Position numbers and translations under genes: made by a program. DNA of 64,000 nt from assembly GCF_000708265.2 (NCBI RefSeq), contig NZ_JCKI01000008.1, forward strand, positions 186,001 through 250,000. Reading direction: 5' to 3'. This document shows positions 44,501 to 51,204 of this stretch, piece by piece (position 1 is the stretch's first letter; every line of letters starts with the position of its first letter). The notes beneath the pieces are model-generated. The model was not told the DNA's origin and did not search any database. It saw only the letters and a program-made list of their open reading frames with translations. This DNA is from Pedobacter sp. R20-19 (GTDB lineage: Bacteria; Bacteroidota; Bacteroidia; Sphingobacteriales; Sphingobacteriaceae).

Positions 44501-44783
44501 ATTTGGAAGTTTGAAGGGTAAAAAACATTCATTACAGCTTACTTTTGATGTTTTTAATTTTGGAAACATGATCAATAAAACATGGGGTGTTCCAAAGTTT
44601 GCAAACAGGGCAAATGGTTTGCTTAACTTTAAAGGGATTGATGCTACTGGTAAGCCTACATTCTCTTTCCCATATCTAAATGCAGATAATAACACACCTT
44701 TAGTAAATACCTTCTCAAGCAGTGTTGATGAAACCGCACGCTGGCGGATTCAATTTGGTTTGAGATACAGGTTTAATCAATAA
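41514..44783 (+). CDS. TonB-dependent receptor-like (Oar-type) outer-membrane protein
   Basis: A 1089-aa outer-membrane protein. A signal peptide is followed by a carboxypeptidase-regulatory-like domain (ASINGTVADTKGPISGATV, near residues 22-110), a plug (LPTLNRSFTDFVKLTP, MDAFEEITVNIAPYDIRQSGFTGAAINAVTRSGTN region) and a long beta-barrel ending in RIQFGLRYRFNQ with the final aromatic-x-aromatic pattern. Oar-like proteins take up or export unknown large substrates in Bacteroidota and myxobacteria. An ATG at 41490 overlaps the -7 element, so 41514 is chosen. No SusD partner follows, so it is not a SusCD pair. Confidence 0.9.
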   Translation: MKKTLLLFIPFIFLIFLKIDAVAQNETTASINGTVADTKGPISGATVIAIHEPSGSRYATSTRSDGRYNLPAMRIGGPYSITVSFIGFKNQVQRIEKLALGQSSTLDIILSEDANNLSEVMVSGKQSKIFNSGRTGASQNISRTAIQNLPTLNRSFTDFVKLTPQFSLQFGSPSIAGRSNLANNFTVDGALFNNAFGLQGTIGSQTGSQPINMDAFEEITVNIAPYDIRQSGFTGAAINAVTRSGTNEFQGSLNTYYRNQDLVSDYNYANLKVPVTNFNLKGYGFTFGGPIIKNKLFFFASGELERRSDPGTGFTASRGGSTGPNISQAKGEDLDKLSTFLKTLGYDAGGYENYALKTRSDKLSAKLDYNIDDKNTLSLKYFYFRSYKDILPSNSGAPKNNRQPSQLGLPFQSAGYGINNNMDNVNLEFRTRFNNKFSNQLTVGYNNMNDFRESKGNKPFPLVDIMNPDGSSYTAFGYEPFTAFNSLKTKVYQVTDNFNIYAGRHEITLGANYEGYRTSNGFAPNYYGTYTFKSLDDFYNSANNGVSNATRYQVQYSVLPDGSFPYAEIQSNMYGLYAQDAFTVSDQLKLTAGLRADLTNVSSSSLISNPNVEKLTFENGQKIDVGRFPKNAILWSPRVGFNWNVNNTGKTQVRGGTGLFTGRPPLVWISNQASNNGVQFGSESIANPTNRPFTPNVDAYRNLNKSTAANNTAYNLAVADQNFKFMQVWRSNLAIDQKLPAGFTGTLEALYSKDINSVYFRNANLNTSAYTLLQGADNRPRYTASRIYGSATPTPANPNISDAIVMTNTNKGHSLSLTGTISKEFAGGLFTTAGYTYTDSRSVNDGGSIAQSMWRDRQVSGSPNTDALSYSSYMVKNRFIASVVYRKEYINHLGTTFSMFYQLQDGFRYSYTYGNDLNNDGLSGNDLIFVPANKSDIVLVPENSGDTRTTDQLWSQLNSYITQDSYLNQRRGQYAERNGLVGNVIGTLDIRIAQDLFGSLKGKKHSLQLTFDVFNFGNMINKTWGVPKFANRANGLLNFKGIDATGKPTFSFPYLNADNNTPLVNTFSSSVDETARWRIQFGLRYRFNQ

Positions 44784-44799
44784 TTTTAATTTTATCATT

Positions 44800-44831
44800 A
44801 ATGGCTGGGTTACAACATTAACCCAGCCATT
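44800..44831 (+). terminator. Terminator after the Oar-like gene
   Basis: Thirteen-base perfect arms around six bases, then a T-run, 17 bases after the stop codon. Confidence 0.92.
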
Positions 44832-44932
44832 TTTTATTTAAGAAAAACCGATAATGCTATCCGTATAATTTCTCTTACTAAAAATTTACATCAATTATCT
44901 GAAAGCATAGCCAGGTATTAAAAAAATGTTAA

Positions 44933-44940
44933 TATTTTTG
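44933..44940 (+). promoter_or_regulatory. Candidate -7 element directly before pyrH
   Basis: TATTTTTG ends five bases before the pyrH ATG, so transcription could begin at or next to the start codon. A -33 TTG is not seen at 19-20 bases. Confidence 0.4.
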
Positions 44941-44945
44941 AGGTC

Positions 44946-45650
44946 ATGAGATACAAACGCATCCTGCTAAAGCTTAGCGGCGAATCGCTAATGGGCGATA
45001 AACAATATGGCATTGATAATGAACGCGTTAAGCAATACGCAGAAGATATCAAAGCGGTTCACGATAAAGGTTTGGAAATCGCAATCGTTATTGGTGGTGG
45101 AAATATTTTTAGGGGTTTAAGTGCGGAGAAGAGTGGAATGGACAGGGCACAGGCCGATTATATGGGGATGCTGGCCACAGTGATCAACTCTATGGCTTTG
45201 CAAGATGCATTAGAGAAAGTAGGCATTAAAACCCGTTTACTTACAGCGATTAAAATGGAACAGATTTGTGAGCCATTTATCCGCAGAAGGGCAGTACGCC
45301 ACTTAGAAAAAGGCCGTGTGGTTATTTTTGGAGCAGGCACTGGAAATCCTTATTTTACTACAGATTCTGCTGCTGCGCTACGTGCGATAGAAATTAAGGC
45401 AGATGTTGTTTTAAAAGGAACACGTGTAGATGGTATTTATACTGCTGATCCTGAAAAAGATCCTTCTGCTACTAAATACGAAGAAATCTCATTTAGAGAA
45501 GTTTATGATAAAGGATTAAACGTAATGGATATGACGGCTTTTACCCTTTGTGAAGAAAACCAAGTGCCCATTATTGTGTTTGACATGAATAAACATGGTA
45601 ACTTTATGAAAATAGCCAATGGCGAATCTATTGGTACTTTAGTAAAATAA
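44946..45650 (+). CDS. pyrH: UMP kinase
   Basis: A 234-aa hexameric kinase of the amino-acid-kinase fold that makes UDP from UMP. Landmarks: RILLKLSGESLMG at the start, IVIGGGNIFRG (phosphate binding), GTGNPYFTTDSAAALRA and ADVVLKGTRVDGIY. The standard pyrH-frr order is kept, with 38 bases between the genes. The start is certain because the conserved strand begins at once. Confidence 0.96.
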   Translation: MRYKRILLKLSGESLMGDKQYGIDNERVKQYAEDIKAVHDKGLEIAIVIGGGNIFRGLSAEKSGMDRAQADYMGMLATVINSMALQDALEKVGIKTRLLTAIKMEQICEPFIRRRAVRHLEKGRVVIFGAGTGNPYFTTDSAAALRAIEIKADVVLKGTRVDGIYTADPEKDPSATKYEEISFREVYDKGLNVMDMTAFTLCEENQVPIIVFDMNKHGNFMKIANGESIGTLVK

Positions 45651-45688
45651 ACTATAAAAATTATTACATTTTTAGATATACACACATT

Positions 45689-46252
45689 ATGAACGAACTC
45701 ATACAGTTACAATTGATGGATGCTGAATCTGCTATGGAGAGAGCAATCGATCATTGTGAGTCAGAATTAACTAAAATCAGAGCAGGTAAAGCATCAGCAG
45801 GAATGCTTGATGGTATTTTTGTAGATTATTATGGTGCTTCTACAGCATTATCACAAGTATCCAGCATCAATACACCTGATGCCAGAACCATCGTTATTCA
45901 GCCATGGGAAAAATCACTTTTGGTACCGATTGAAAAAGCTATTCAAGTAGCAAATATCGGCATCAATCCTCAAAATGATGGTATTGTAATCCGTTTGGTA
46001 GTGCCTCCGCTAACTGAAGAACGCAGAAAAGACTTGGTAAAAAAGGTAAAAGAAGAAGCTGAACGCGGAAGAATTACTGTTCGTAATATCCGTAAAGATG
46101 CCAACACCAAAATTCAGAAACTGAAAGGCGATGGTGTTTCAGATGATGAAATTAAAACTGGTGAGGCAGAAGTTCAAAAGTTAACTGATGCTTACATCAT
46201 TAAAGTTGATAAGCACGCTGAAGCAAAGGAAAAAGATGTAATGACTGTTTAG
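45689..46252 (+). CDS. frr: Ribosome-recycling factor
   Basis: A 187-aa tRNA-shaped factor that splits post-termination ribosomes with EF-G. Landmarks: ELTKIRAGKASAGMLDGI (near residues 26-43), the beta domain IVIQPWEKS, and RRKDLVKKVKEEAERGRITVRNIRKDAN region in the three-helix bundle. Length is standard. It is followed by a terminator shared with the convergent lacI-type gene. Confidence 0.97.
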   Translation: MNELIQLQLMDAESAMERAIDHCESELTKIRAGKASAGMLDGIFVDYYGASTALSQVSSINTPDARTIVIQPWEKSLLVPIEKAIQVANIGINPQNDGIVIRLVVPPLTEERRKDLVKKVKEEAERGRITVRNIRKDANTKIQKLKGDGVSDDEIKTGEAEVQKLTDAYIIKVDKHAEAKEKDVMTV

Positions 46253-46273
46253 TCAGCCTTGAAAAAAATCTAT

Positions 46274-46304
46274 AAAGGGGATCGATGAATAATTGATCCC
46301 CTTT
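46274..46304. terminator. Bidirectional terminator between frr and the LacI gene
   Basis: AAAGGGGATCGAT pairs with the opposite arm over about 13 bases with one wobble around GAAT(A), and T-runs stand on both outer sides. It ends one base before the LacI stop codon. Confidence 0.85.
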
Positions 46305-46305
46305 T

Positions 46306-47325
46306 TTATGATTGAACCTTGTTACTGGATTCTCTAATATTAAATACAGTTGGCACTACAACTTCTTTATATTTTTTATCTGTAGTATTTACTTTTAGCC
46401 TATCCATTAATATTTTCATAATATTTTCGGCAATTGCTTCTAACGGTTGTGCGATAGCCGTTACTGGTGGATCACAAAACTCCAAAATTTCAAAATCATC
46501 AAATGATACTACAGCAAGATCCTTTTGAATGCGCAAGCCCATCGCTCTAAATGTTCTTAAACCATCAAGACTGATGTAGTTGGCACCGAAAATAACAGCA
46601 TCAAGATTTTTATTTGAATTGAAAAATTCCGTAATCTCTTTTATGGTAGTTGCAGATGTATTGTAATTTATTTTCTTAACAAATGAGTTTAATTTGTGCC
46701 GGGATATGGTTTCTTCATATCCAGAAAGCCGATCCAGCATTTGCTGCTGATCAGTATCAATGGTAATAAAGGCTATATTTTTAAAGCCATTGGTAATTAA
46801 ATGTTCAGTTGCCTGAGCAGTGCTATGTTTATTATTTATGATTACATAGTCAGCTTTCACGTCTTGTACGTACCGATCAAACAGTACAACCGGAGCATCT
46901 GTTAAAATTAACTTCTTCACTTCATCTTCAAGGCCTTCAGGCAATGCCATGATATAACCATCCACATGTCTGTCTTTGAAAATCTGAAGTAGCTCAATTG
47001 CCTTTTTTGTATCATTTCGCGTACTGCTAAATAAAATCTTATAACCCAGCTCTGATGCAATTTCATCAATACGTTTTGCAATCCCAGAAAAAAAAGGCTC
47101 TGATATATCATCAACTAAAAACCCAATAATTCGTGTTTTTCCAGTCCTTAAACTGGTTGCAAGAGAGTTGGGCTGATAATTTAGTTCTGCTACAAGATCT
47201 AATACTTTTTTTGTTAATGCATCACTGATATTTTTTTCCTTTGCTCGTCCATTAATCACAAAAGATACAGATGTAATTGAAATATTTAATTGTTTGGCTA
47301 TGTCTTTAATTGAAACTCTTTTCAT
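46306..47325 (-). CDS. LacI/GalR-family transcriptional regulator
   Basis: A 339-aa repressor-type protein. The N-terminal HTH (SIKDIAKQLNISITSVSFVING, residues 5-26) and hinge helix (NSLATSLRTGKT) are followed by a periplasmic-binding-protein-like sensor domain (IGFLVDDISEPFFSGI, VVLFDRYV, VVSFDDFEILEF, PVTAIAQPLEAIAE). The ligand is probably a sugar or sugar derivative. No sugar operon lies directly beside it; nagA and glmS are in the same window but 6 kb and more away. Transcribed toward frr; downstream of the tRNA-like unit but beyond its terminator. Confidence 0.92.
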   Translation of the reverse strand: MKRVSIKDIAKQLNISITSVSFVINGRAKEKNISDALTKKVLDLVAELNYQPNSLATSLRTGKTRIIGFLVDDISEPFFSGIAKRIDEIASELGYKILFSSTRNDTKKAIELLQIFKDRHVDGYIMALPEGLEDEVKKLILTDAPVVLFDRYVQDVKADYVIINNKHSTAQATEHLITNGFKNIAFITIDTDQQQMLDRLSGYEETISRHKLNSFVKKINYNTSATTIKEITEFFNSNKNLDAVIFGANYISLDGLRTFRAMGLRIQKDLAVVSFDDFEILEFCDPPVTAIAQPLEAIAENIMKILMDRLKVNTTDKKYKEVVVPTVFNIRESSNKVQS

Positions 47326-47423
47326 TACGGGAACTACAAAATATTTGGTACTATTGAGGGGTAATATAGTAATAAGTGATGTAATATTTTAGTGATAGTT
47401 CAGAAGTTTATAAAAAGAAAAAA

Positions 47424-47446
47424 GAGCAACCTATCCAGGATTGCTC
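47424..47446 (-). terminator. Terminator of the tRNA-like transcription unit
   Basis: On the minus strand GAGCAA(T)CC pairs with GGTTGCTC around a six-base loop with one bulged T, followed by TTTTTTC. It lies 31 bases after the end of tRNA-like 1. Confidence 0.8.
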
Positions 47447-47476
47447 AATTAACTAACTTATTATTCATAAAAAATG

Positions 47477-47620
47477 CTGTTGGGGAAGGAGTCGAACCTT
47501 CAAGGGGTAGTTAGCTACAGTTCAAAAAATTAATTGTGGTCAACCCAATAAACTGCGTTTGTCCCATTATTCCCCACCACCGAGACAAGGAGGCGTGTCT
47601 GCCAATTTCACCACCCAACA
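47477..47620 (-). ncRNA. tRNA-like RNA 1 (144 nt, 75-nt extra arm, anticodon position GUC)
   Basis: Read on the minus strand: acceptor TGTTGGG/CCCAACA (seven perfect pairs), T8 G9, a Leu-like D-arm (GTG/CAC stem, loop with GG and A), stem CCTCC/GGTGG with a central T-T mismatch, loop TTGTCTC, a 75-nt extra region, T-stem GAAGG/CCTTC with loop TTCGACT, and G at position 73. CCA is not encoded. The GUC at 34-36 with T37 is not a normal Leu or Ser anticodon loop. The extra arm has GGGG/CCCC closing pairs, the conserved AATAATGGGA and a TAG-CTAA-CTA hairpin, all shared in form with tRNA-like 2. Confidence 0.8.
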
Positions 47621-47695
47621 TTTTCGTCCTTAGTCCAAAGTCTGCAGTCGTAAGTCTACTAAAGACTATGGACTCTTGACTTAGAAACTAAGCCG
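47621..47695. repeat. AGTC/GACT word repeat in the spacer of the tRNA-like pair
   Basis: The 75-base spacer repeats words such as AAGTCTGCAGTC, TAAGTCTACT and AAGACTATGGACTC, the same vocabulary as the hairpin at 23299-23343. Confidence 0.5.
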
Positions 47696-47805
47696 CTGTA
47701 GGGGAAGGAATCGAACCTCCAAGGAGTGGTTAGCCATTGCTGGTATTCCCATTATTCTCCGCCACCGAGACAAGGAGGTGTGTCTGCCTGTTTCACCACC
47801 CTACA
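47696..47805 (-). ncRNA. tRNA-like RNA 2 (110 nt, 41-nt extra arm, anticodon position GUC)
   Basis: On the minus strand: acceptor TGTAGGG/CCCTACA, T8 G9, D-stem GTG/CAC, the same CCTCC-TTGTCTC-GGTGG anticodon arm as copy 1, a 41-nt extra arm, T-stem GGAGG/CCTTC (one G-T pair), loop TTCGATT and G73. Against copy 1 the acceptor pair at position 4 changes T-A to A-T, the closing pair of the extra arm changes G-C to A-T (GGAG/CTCC), and the CTAA-loop hairpin changes A-T to G-C (TGG/CCA). These paired changes support a kept fold. It is the first RNA of the unit, about 46 bases after the predicted transcription start. Confidence 0.8.
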
Positions 47806-47857
47806 GTATGTTTAGCAATTGCTTTAAAGAACGTTCCTTTTTGTTAATTGCTTGATA

Positions 47858-47889
47858 CAAATGTAATGGAACATGCAATACCTTGCAAA
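47858..47889 (-). promoter_or_regulatory. Promoter of the tRNA-like unit
   Basis: On the minus strand TTTG (47886-47889), 20 bases, TACATTTG (47858-47865). Both elements match the consensus; the only RNA downstream on this strand is the tRNA-like pair. Confidence 0.8.
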
Positions 47890-47962
47890 TTTTTTAAACA
47901 TTTAATTTTATTTTTATAATATTGATAAATATTTGTAAATTCGCTTATCATAATTCAAAAAT

Positions 47963-48439
47963 ATGCTTAAAAAAGACAATTCCAATTTAGAAATTGACAA
48001 CCTCGATATTGATATATTGAAACAACTGATGCAGGACGCTACCAAGCCTTATACTGAAATTGCAAAGGATTTGATTGTTTCGGGTGGTACAATACACGTT
48101 AGAATGAAGAAGCTCCATGAAATGGGGATTATTAAGGGGTCACACCTTATCATCGATCCTCAAAAGGCAGGCTATGATATCTGTGCCTTTTTAGGTATTT
48201 ACCTCGAAAAAGGTATTCAATATAAAGATGCTGTTGCCCAGCTAAGTAAAATAAAAGAAGTGGTAGAACTTCATTACACCACTGGCGCATACAGTATGTT
48301 TGCAAAGATTATATGTAGAGATACTAATCACTTGCGTCATGTACTAAATGAAGAAATTCAAGCTGTAAATGGTATTCAGCGCACGGAAACTTTAATTTCT
48401 CTTGAAGAAAGTATTAAAAGGCAAATTGAGTTGGGATAG
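47963..48439 (+). CDS. Lrp/AsnC-family transcriptional regulator
   Basis: A 158-aa protein with an N-terminal winged HTH (LDIDILKQLMQDATKPYTEIAKDL then GGTIHVRMKKLHEMGII, residues 17-58) and a C-terminal RAM/AsnC ligand domain (AFLGIYLEKG, VVELHYTTGAYSMFAKI). Family members sense amino acids and form octameric discs. It diverges from the tRNA-like unit; their promoters share the 157-base gap 47806-47962, so the regulator may act on that unit. This is inference from position. Its amino acid is unknown. Confidence 0.92.
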   Translation: MLKKDNSNLEIDNLDIDILKQLMQDATKPYTEIAKDLIVSGGTIHVRMKKLHEMGIIKGSHLIIDPQKAGYDICAFLGIYLEKGIQYKDAVAQLSKIKEVVELHYTTGAYSMFAKIICRDTNHLRHVLNEEIQAVNGIQRTETLISLEESIKRQIELG

Positions 48440-48613
48440 TTTTTAGTCGGAAGTAGGGGGCTCTGGGCGATTGTTTTAAGTTGAAAAGTTGTAGGTTAAA
48501 AGTTCAAATAGCATAAAAAATAACAGGTGGAAATTCTAGCACGAACAAAAACCGCAAGTGTTATTTAGCAATTGTCTTGATACCTGACACTTACTACTTG
48601 ATACTGCTTCTTA
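48440..48613. repeat. Intergenic word repeats between the Lrp gene and feoB
   Basis: The 174-base gap between convergent genes holds AAGTTG/AAAGTTC and ACTTACTACTTGATACTGCTTC words in loose inverted order, the same style as the other low-complexity gaps of this window. No clean terminator was found. Confidence 0.4.
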
Positions 48614-50722
48614 CTACCTCAGCAACTGATAGGCAATAAGGGCGGCAAAATAAGCCATGGCTGTCATGTAGGTTAATTGAATTACTGGCCATTTCCAGCC
48701 TTTAGTTTCGCGGTAAACAATTGCTACGGTACTCATACATTGCATGGCGAAAGCGTAAAACAACATCAATGAAATACCTGTGGCAAAGGTGTATACTGGC
48801 AAACCAGTACGGCTATTTACTGATGAAGACATGCGTGTTCTGATTGTTGAAGTATCTTCATCACCACCATCTACACTATAAATGGTAGCCATGGTACCAA
48901 CGAAAGCCTCTCGTGCAGCAAATGAAGTGATTAGTCCTATACCAATCTTCCAATCATAACCCAGTGGGCGAATAGCAGGCTCAATCCAATGACCTAAAAT
49001 ACCAACGTAAGAATTTTCAAGCTTTTCTGTCGCAATAAGCGTTTCAATATGAGTTGTATTTTTTGTCGTATCTGCCAACGCCGATGCATATTTCTGATCA
49101 ATGCGCTCAAAACGGTTACCTGGTCCAAAAGTGGCCATTACCCAAAGAATAATAGAAATGGCAATAATTACTTTACCTGCTTCAAAAACAAAAGTTTTAG
49201 ATTTTTCGTACATGGTATAAAGCACATTTTTCCACCTTGGCATTCGGTAAATGGGCAATTCCATGATGAAATAGGCTCTTTCTTTGGTTTTAATTAAAAA
49301 CTTCATTACCCAAGCCACAAACACGGCTGCAATTACACCTACTAAATACATCACCATTAAAGCCAGGCCCTGCAGGTTAAAAACACCTAGTATATTTTTC
49401 GATGGAATAATTAATGAAATAATTAAAATATAAACCGGAAGCCTGGCTGAACAACTTACCAATGGCGTTACCATGATGGTAATCATTCTGTCTTTCCAGT
49501 TTTCAATATTTCTGGCGGCCATAATGGATGGTACTGCACAAGCCAGACCGCCAATCATCGGCACGACAGATTTACCGTTCAAACCGACTTTACTCATGAT
49601 TTTATCCATCATAAAAGTAACCCTGGCCATGTAGCCGGTATCTTCTAAAATAGATATGAAAGCAAATAAAATAGCTATTTGAGGGATAAAAACAAAAATT
49701 CCGCCTAAACCAGCAACAATACCATCTAATACCAAATTTGTTAGCATACCTGCTGGCAAATATTCGTGACCTGCTTCGGTTATAAAACCAAAGCCAGCCT
49801 CAATCCATTGCATCGGGTAGGATGACCAGGCGAAAATGGCATTAAATATGACAAAGAGTATCAATAAAAAAATGGCAAAGCCCCAAATTTTATGGGTTAA
49901 GATGGTATCAAGCTTATCACTGAACGAAAATTTCTTAGCGGAATCGTTTTCTGTTACTACATCAGACAGGATCAAACTTAATTTCTTATACCTTAAAATG
50001 GTTTCAGCTGCCTGCGTTTTTGATGATTCAAAATGATGTGATTGTTCTATAGCCTCAATTTCATCTTGTTCTCTATCCGTAAAGAATTTAAGATATTCAT
50101 GTTGATGCAATACCTGTAAGGCATAATAATCATTATCAGAATTTAACTTAGATTTGATGGCGTTAATTGCTGCTGGTGCAAGACTATTTACGTCAACATC
50201 CTGAAACTGCGTAGCGATTTTATTGGTATTGGCAATCGCAGATTTTAATTGATCAATTCCAATGTTGTTGCGGGCCGAAATAGATACTACCTGAACACCT
50301 AATTTTTCAGCAAGCTTATCCAGATCAATCTGAATCCCCTGTTTTTCAGAAAGATCAATCATATTTAAGGCGAGTACCATCGGAATCCCTAAATCGGCAA
50401 CCTGCGAATATAAAAGCATATTGCGTTTAAGATTAGAGGCATCAACAATTAATACGATCACATCAGGATAACTATTATTTTTTGAATCCGCTAAAACCTG
50501 AAAAACAATACTTTCATCACTGCTTTTGGGATACAAACTATATGTTCCAGGTAAATCAATAATTTCAGCCCCCTTACCATTGGCAAGCTTCATAAAACCT
50601 GTTTTCTTATCAACAGTTATCCCCGGAAAATTTCCGATTTTTTGATTTAATCCTGTTAAACGATTAAAAAGAGTAGACTTACCTGTATTGGGATTACCAA
50701 CTAACGCAACTTTAATATCCAA
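48614..50722 (-). CDS. feoB: Ferrous iron transport protein B
   Basis: A 702-aa inner-membrane Fe(II) transporter with an N-terminal G domain: G1 GNPNTGKST (residues 9-17), switch/G2 GNFPGITVDKK, G3 DLPGTYSL, G4 LNMIDL and a G5-like ISARN. A helical linker domain (to about residue 270) leads to eight or so membrane helices with the two Gate motifs (one near GGIFVFIPQIAILFAFIS, the other near MLFYAFAMQCMSTVAIVYRET region). It lies six bases after feoA. No feoC is seen. Confidence 0.96.
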   Translation of the reverse strand: MDIKVALVGNPNTGKSTLFNRLTGLNQKIGNFPGITVDKKTGFMKLANGKGAEIIDLPGTYSLYPKSSDESIVFQVLADSKNNSYPDVIVLIVDASNLKRNMLLYSQVADLGIPMVLALNMIDLSEKQGIQIDLDKLAEKLGVQVVSISARNNIGIDQLKSAIANTNKIATQFQDVDVNSLAPAAINAIKSKLNSDNDYYALQVLHQHEYLKFFTDREQDEIEAIEQSHHFESSKTQAAETILRYKKLSLILSDVVTENDSAKKFSFSDKLDTILTHKIWGFAIFLLILFVIFNAIFAWSSYPMQWIEAGFGFITEAGHEYLPAGMLTNLVLDGIVAGLGGIFVFIPQIAILFAFISILEDTGYMARVTFMMDKIMSKVGLNGKSVVPMIGGLACAVPSIMAARNIENWKDRMITIMVTPLVSCSARLPVYILIISLIIPSKNILGVFNLQGLALMVMYLVGVIAAVFVAWVMKFLIKTKERAYFIMELPIYRMPRWKNVLYTMYEKSKTFVFEAGKVIIAISIILWVMATFGPGNRFERIDQKYASALADTTKNTTHIETLIATEKLENSYVGILGHWIEPAIRPLGYDWKIGIGLITSFAAREAFVGTMATIYSVDGGDEDTSTIRTRMSSSVNSRTGLPVYTFATGISLMLFYAFAMQCMSTVAIVYRETKGWKWPVIQLTYMTAMAYFAALIAYQLLR

Positions 50723-50728
50723 ATCAGC

Positions 50729-50947
50729 TTATTTATTGATGATAATGACTTCTGCCTCGCTCTTACGTAAGCAAAGCTGATAACCCGCAACACGAATGGC
50801 CATTGGATCACCCAGTGGGGCAAAACGTTCTACTTCCACCACCTCTCCTGGCAAACACCCCATTTCCATTAATTTAACAGAAAGATCAAGATCTGTAAAT
50901 GAAAGGATGGTTCCTTTTTCTCCAACTTTTAAATTCGAAAGTTTCAT
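50729..50947 (-). CDS. feoA: Ferrous iron transport protein A
   Basis: A 72-aa SH3-like cytoplasmic protein needed for FeoB function. Conserved MGCLPGEVVEVERFAPLGDP (near residues 32-51) and IRVAGYQLCLRKSEA mark the family. It forms an operon with feoB at six bases. An AT-rich inverted repeat at 50982-51001 lies 34 bases upstream and may be a metal-regulator site. Confidence 0.95.
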   Translation of the reverse strand: MKLSNLKVGEKGTILSFTDLDLSVKLMEMGCLPGEVVEVERFAPLGDPMAIRVAGYQLCLRKSEAEVIIINK

Positions 50948-50981
50948 CTGTATTTGTTTTATGCTCAGATGGGGCCTCCGT

Positions 50982-51001
50982 GATTAAAATAATATTTAAT
51001 C
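50982..51001. promoter_or_regulatory. AT-rich inverted repeat before feoA
   Basis: GATTAAA and TTTAATC are perfect seven-base arms around six bases. The place fits an operator of feoAB. It does not match the Fur or DtxR consensus well, so the binding protein is open. Confidence 0.35.
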
Positions 51002-51154
51002 GCTTCGGGTTCATGTGCTAAATTGCACGCAAGTTAACCTTTCTTTAGATTTATTCCAAATAGAGATTTTTTATCCTAAACAGGTATGACTCATCAATGA
51101 TTAATTTATTGCTGTCAACCAGGCTTAATCTATCTTTTCAAAATTCTATAAACA

Positions 51155-51184
51155 CAGAAGACCCGTTTTCTAACGAGCCTTCTG
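51155..51184 (-). terminator. Terminator after the outer-membrane barrel gene
   Basis: Thirteen-base arms with two wobble pairs around four bases, 20 bases past the stop on the minus strand. The T-run is weak. Confidence 0.55.
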
Positions 51185-51204
51185 TTTAATATCATTCTAT
51201 CTTA

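Noticed and set aside
47477..47805. Two ordinary tRNA-Leu or tRNA-Ser genes
   Set aside because: The D-arm and long extra arm look Leu-like, but the anticodon place is GUC, position 37 is T, discriminator is G and the extra arms are 41 and 75 nt, outside the usual range.
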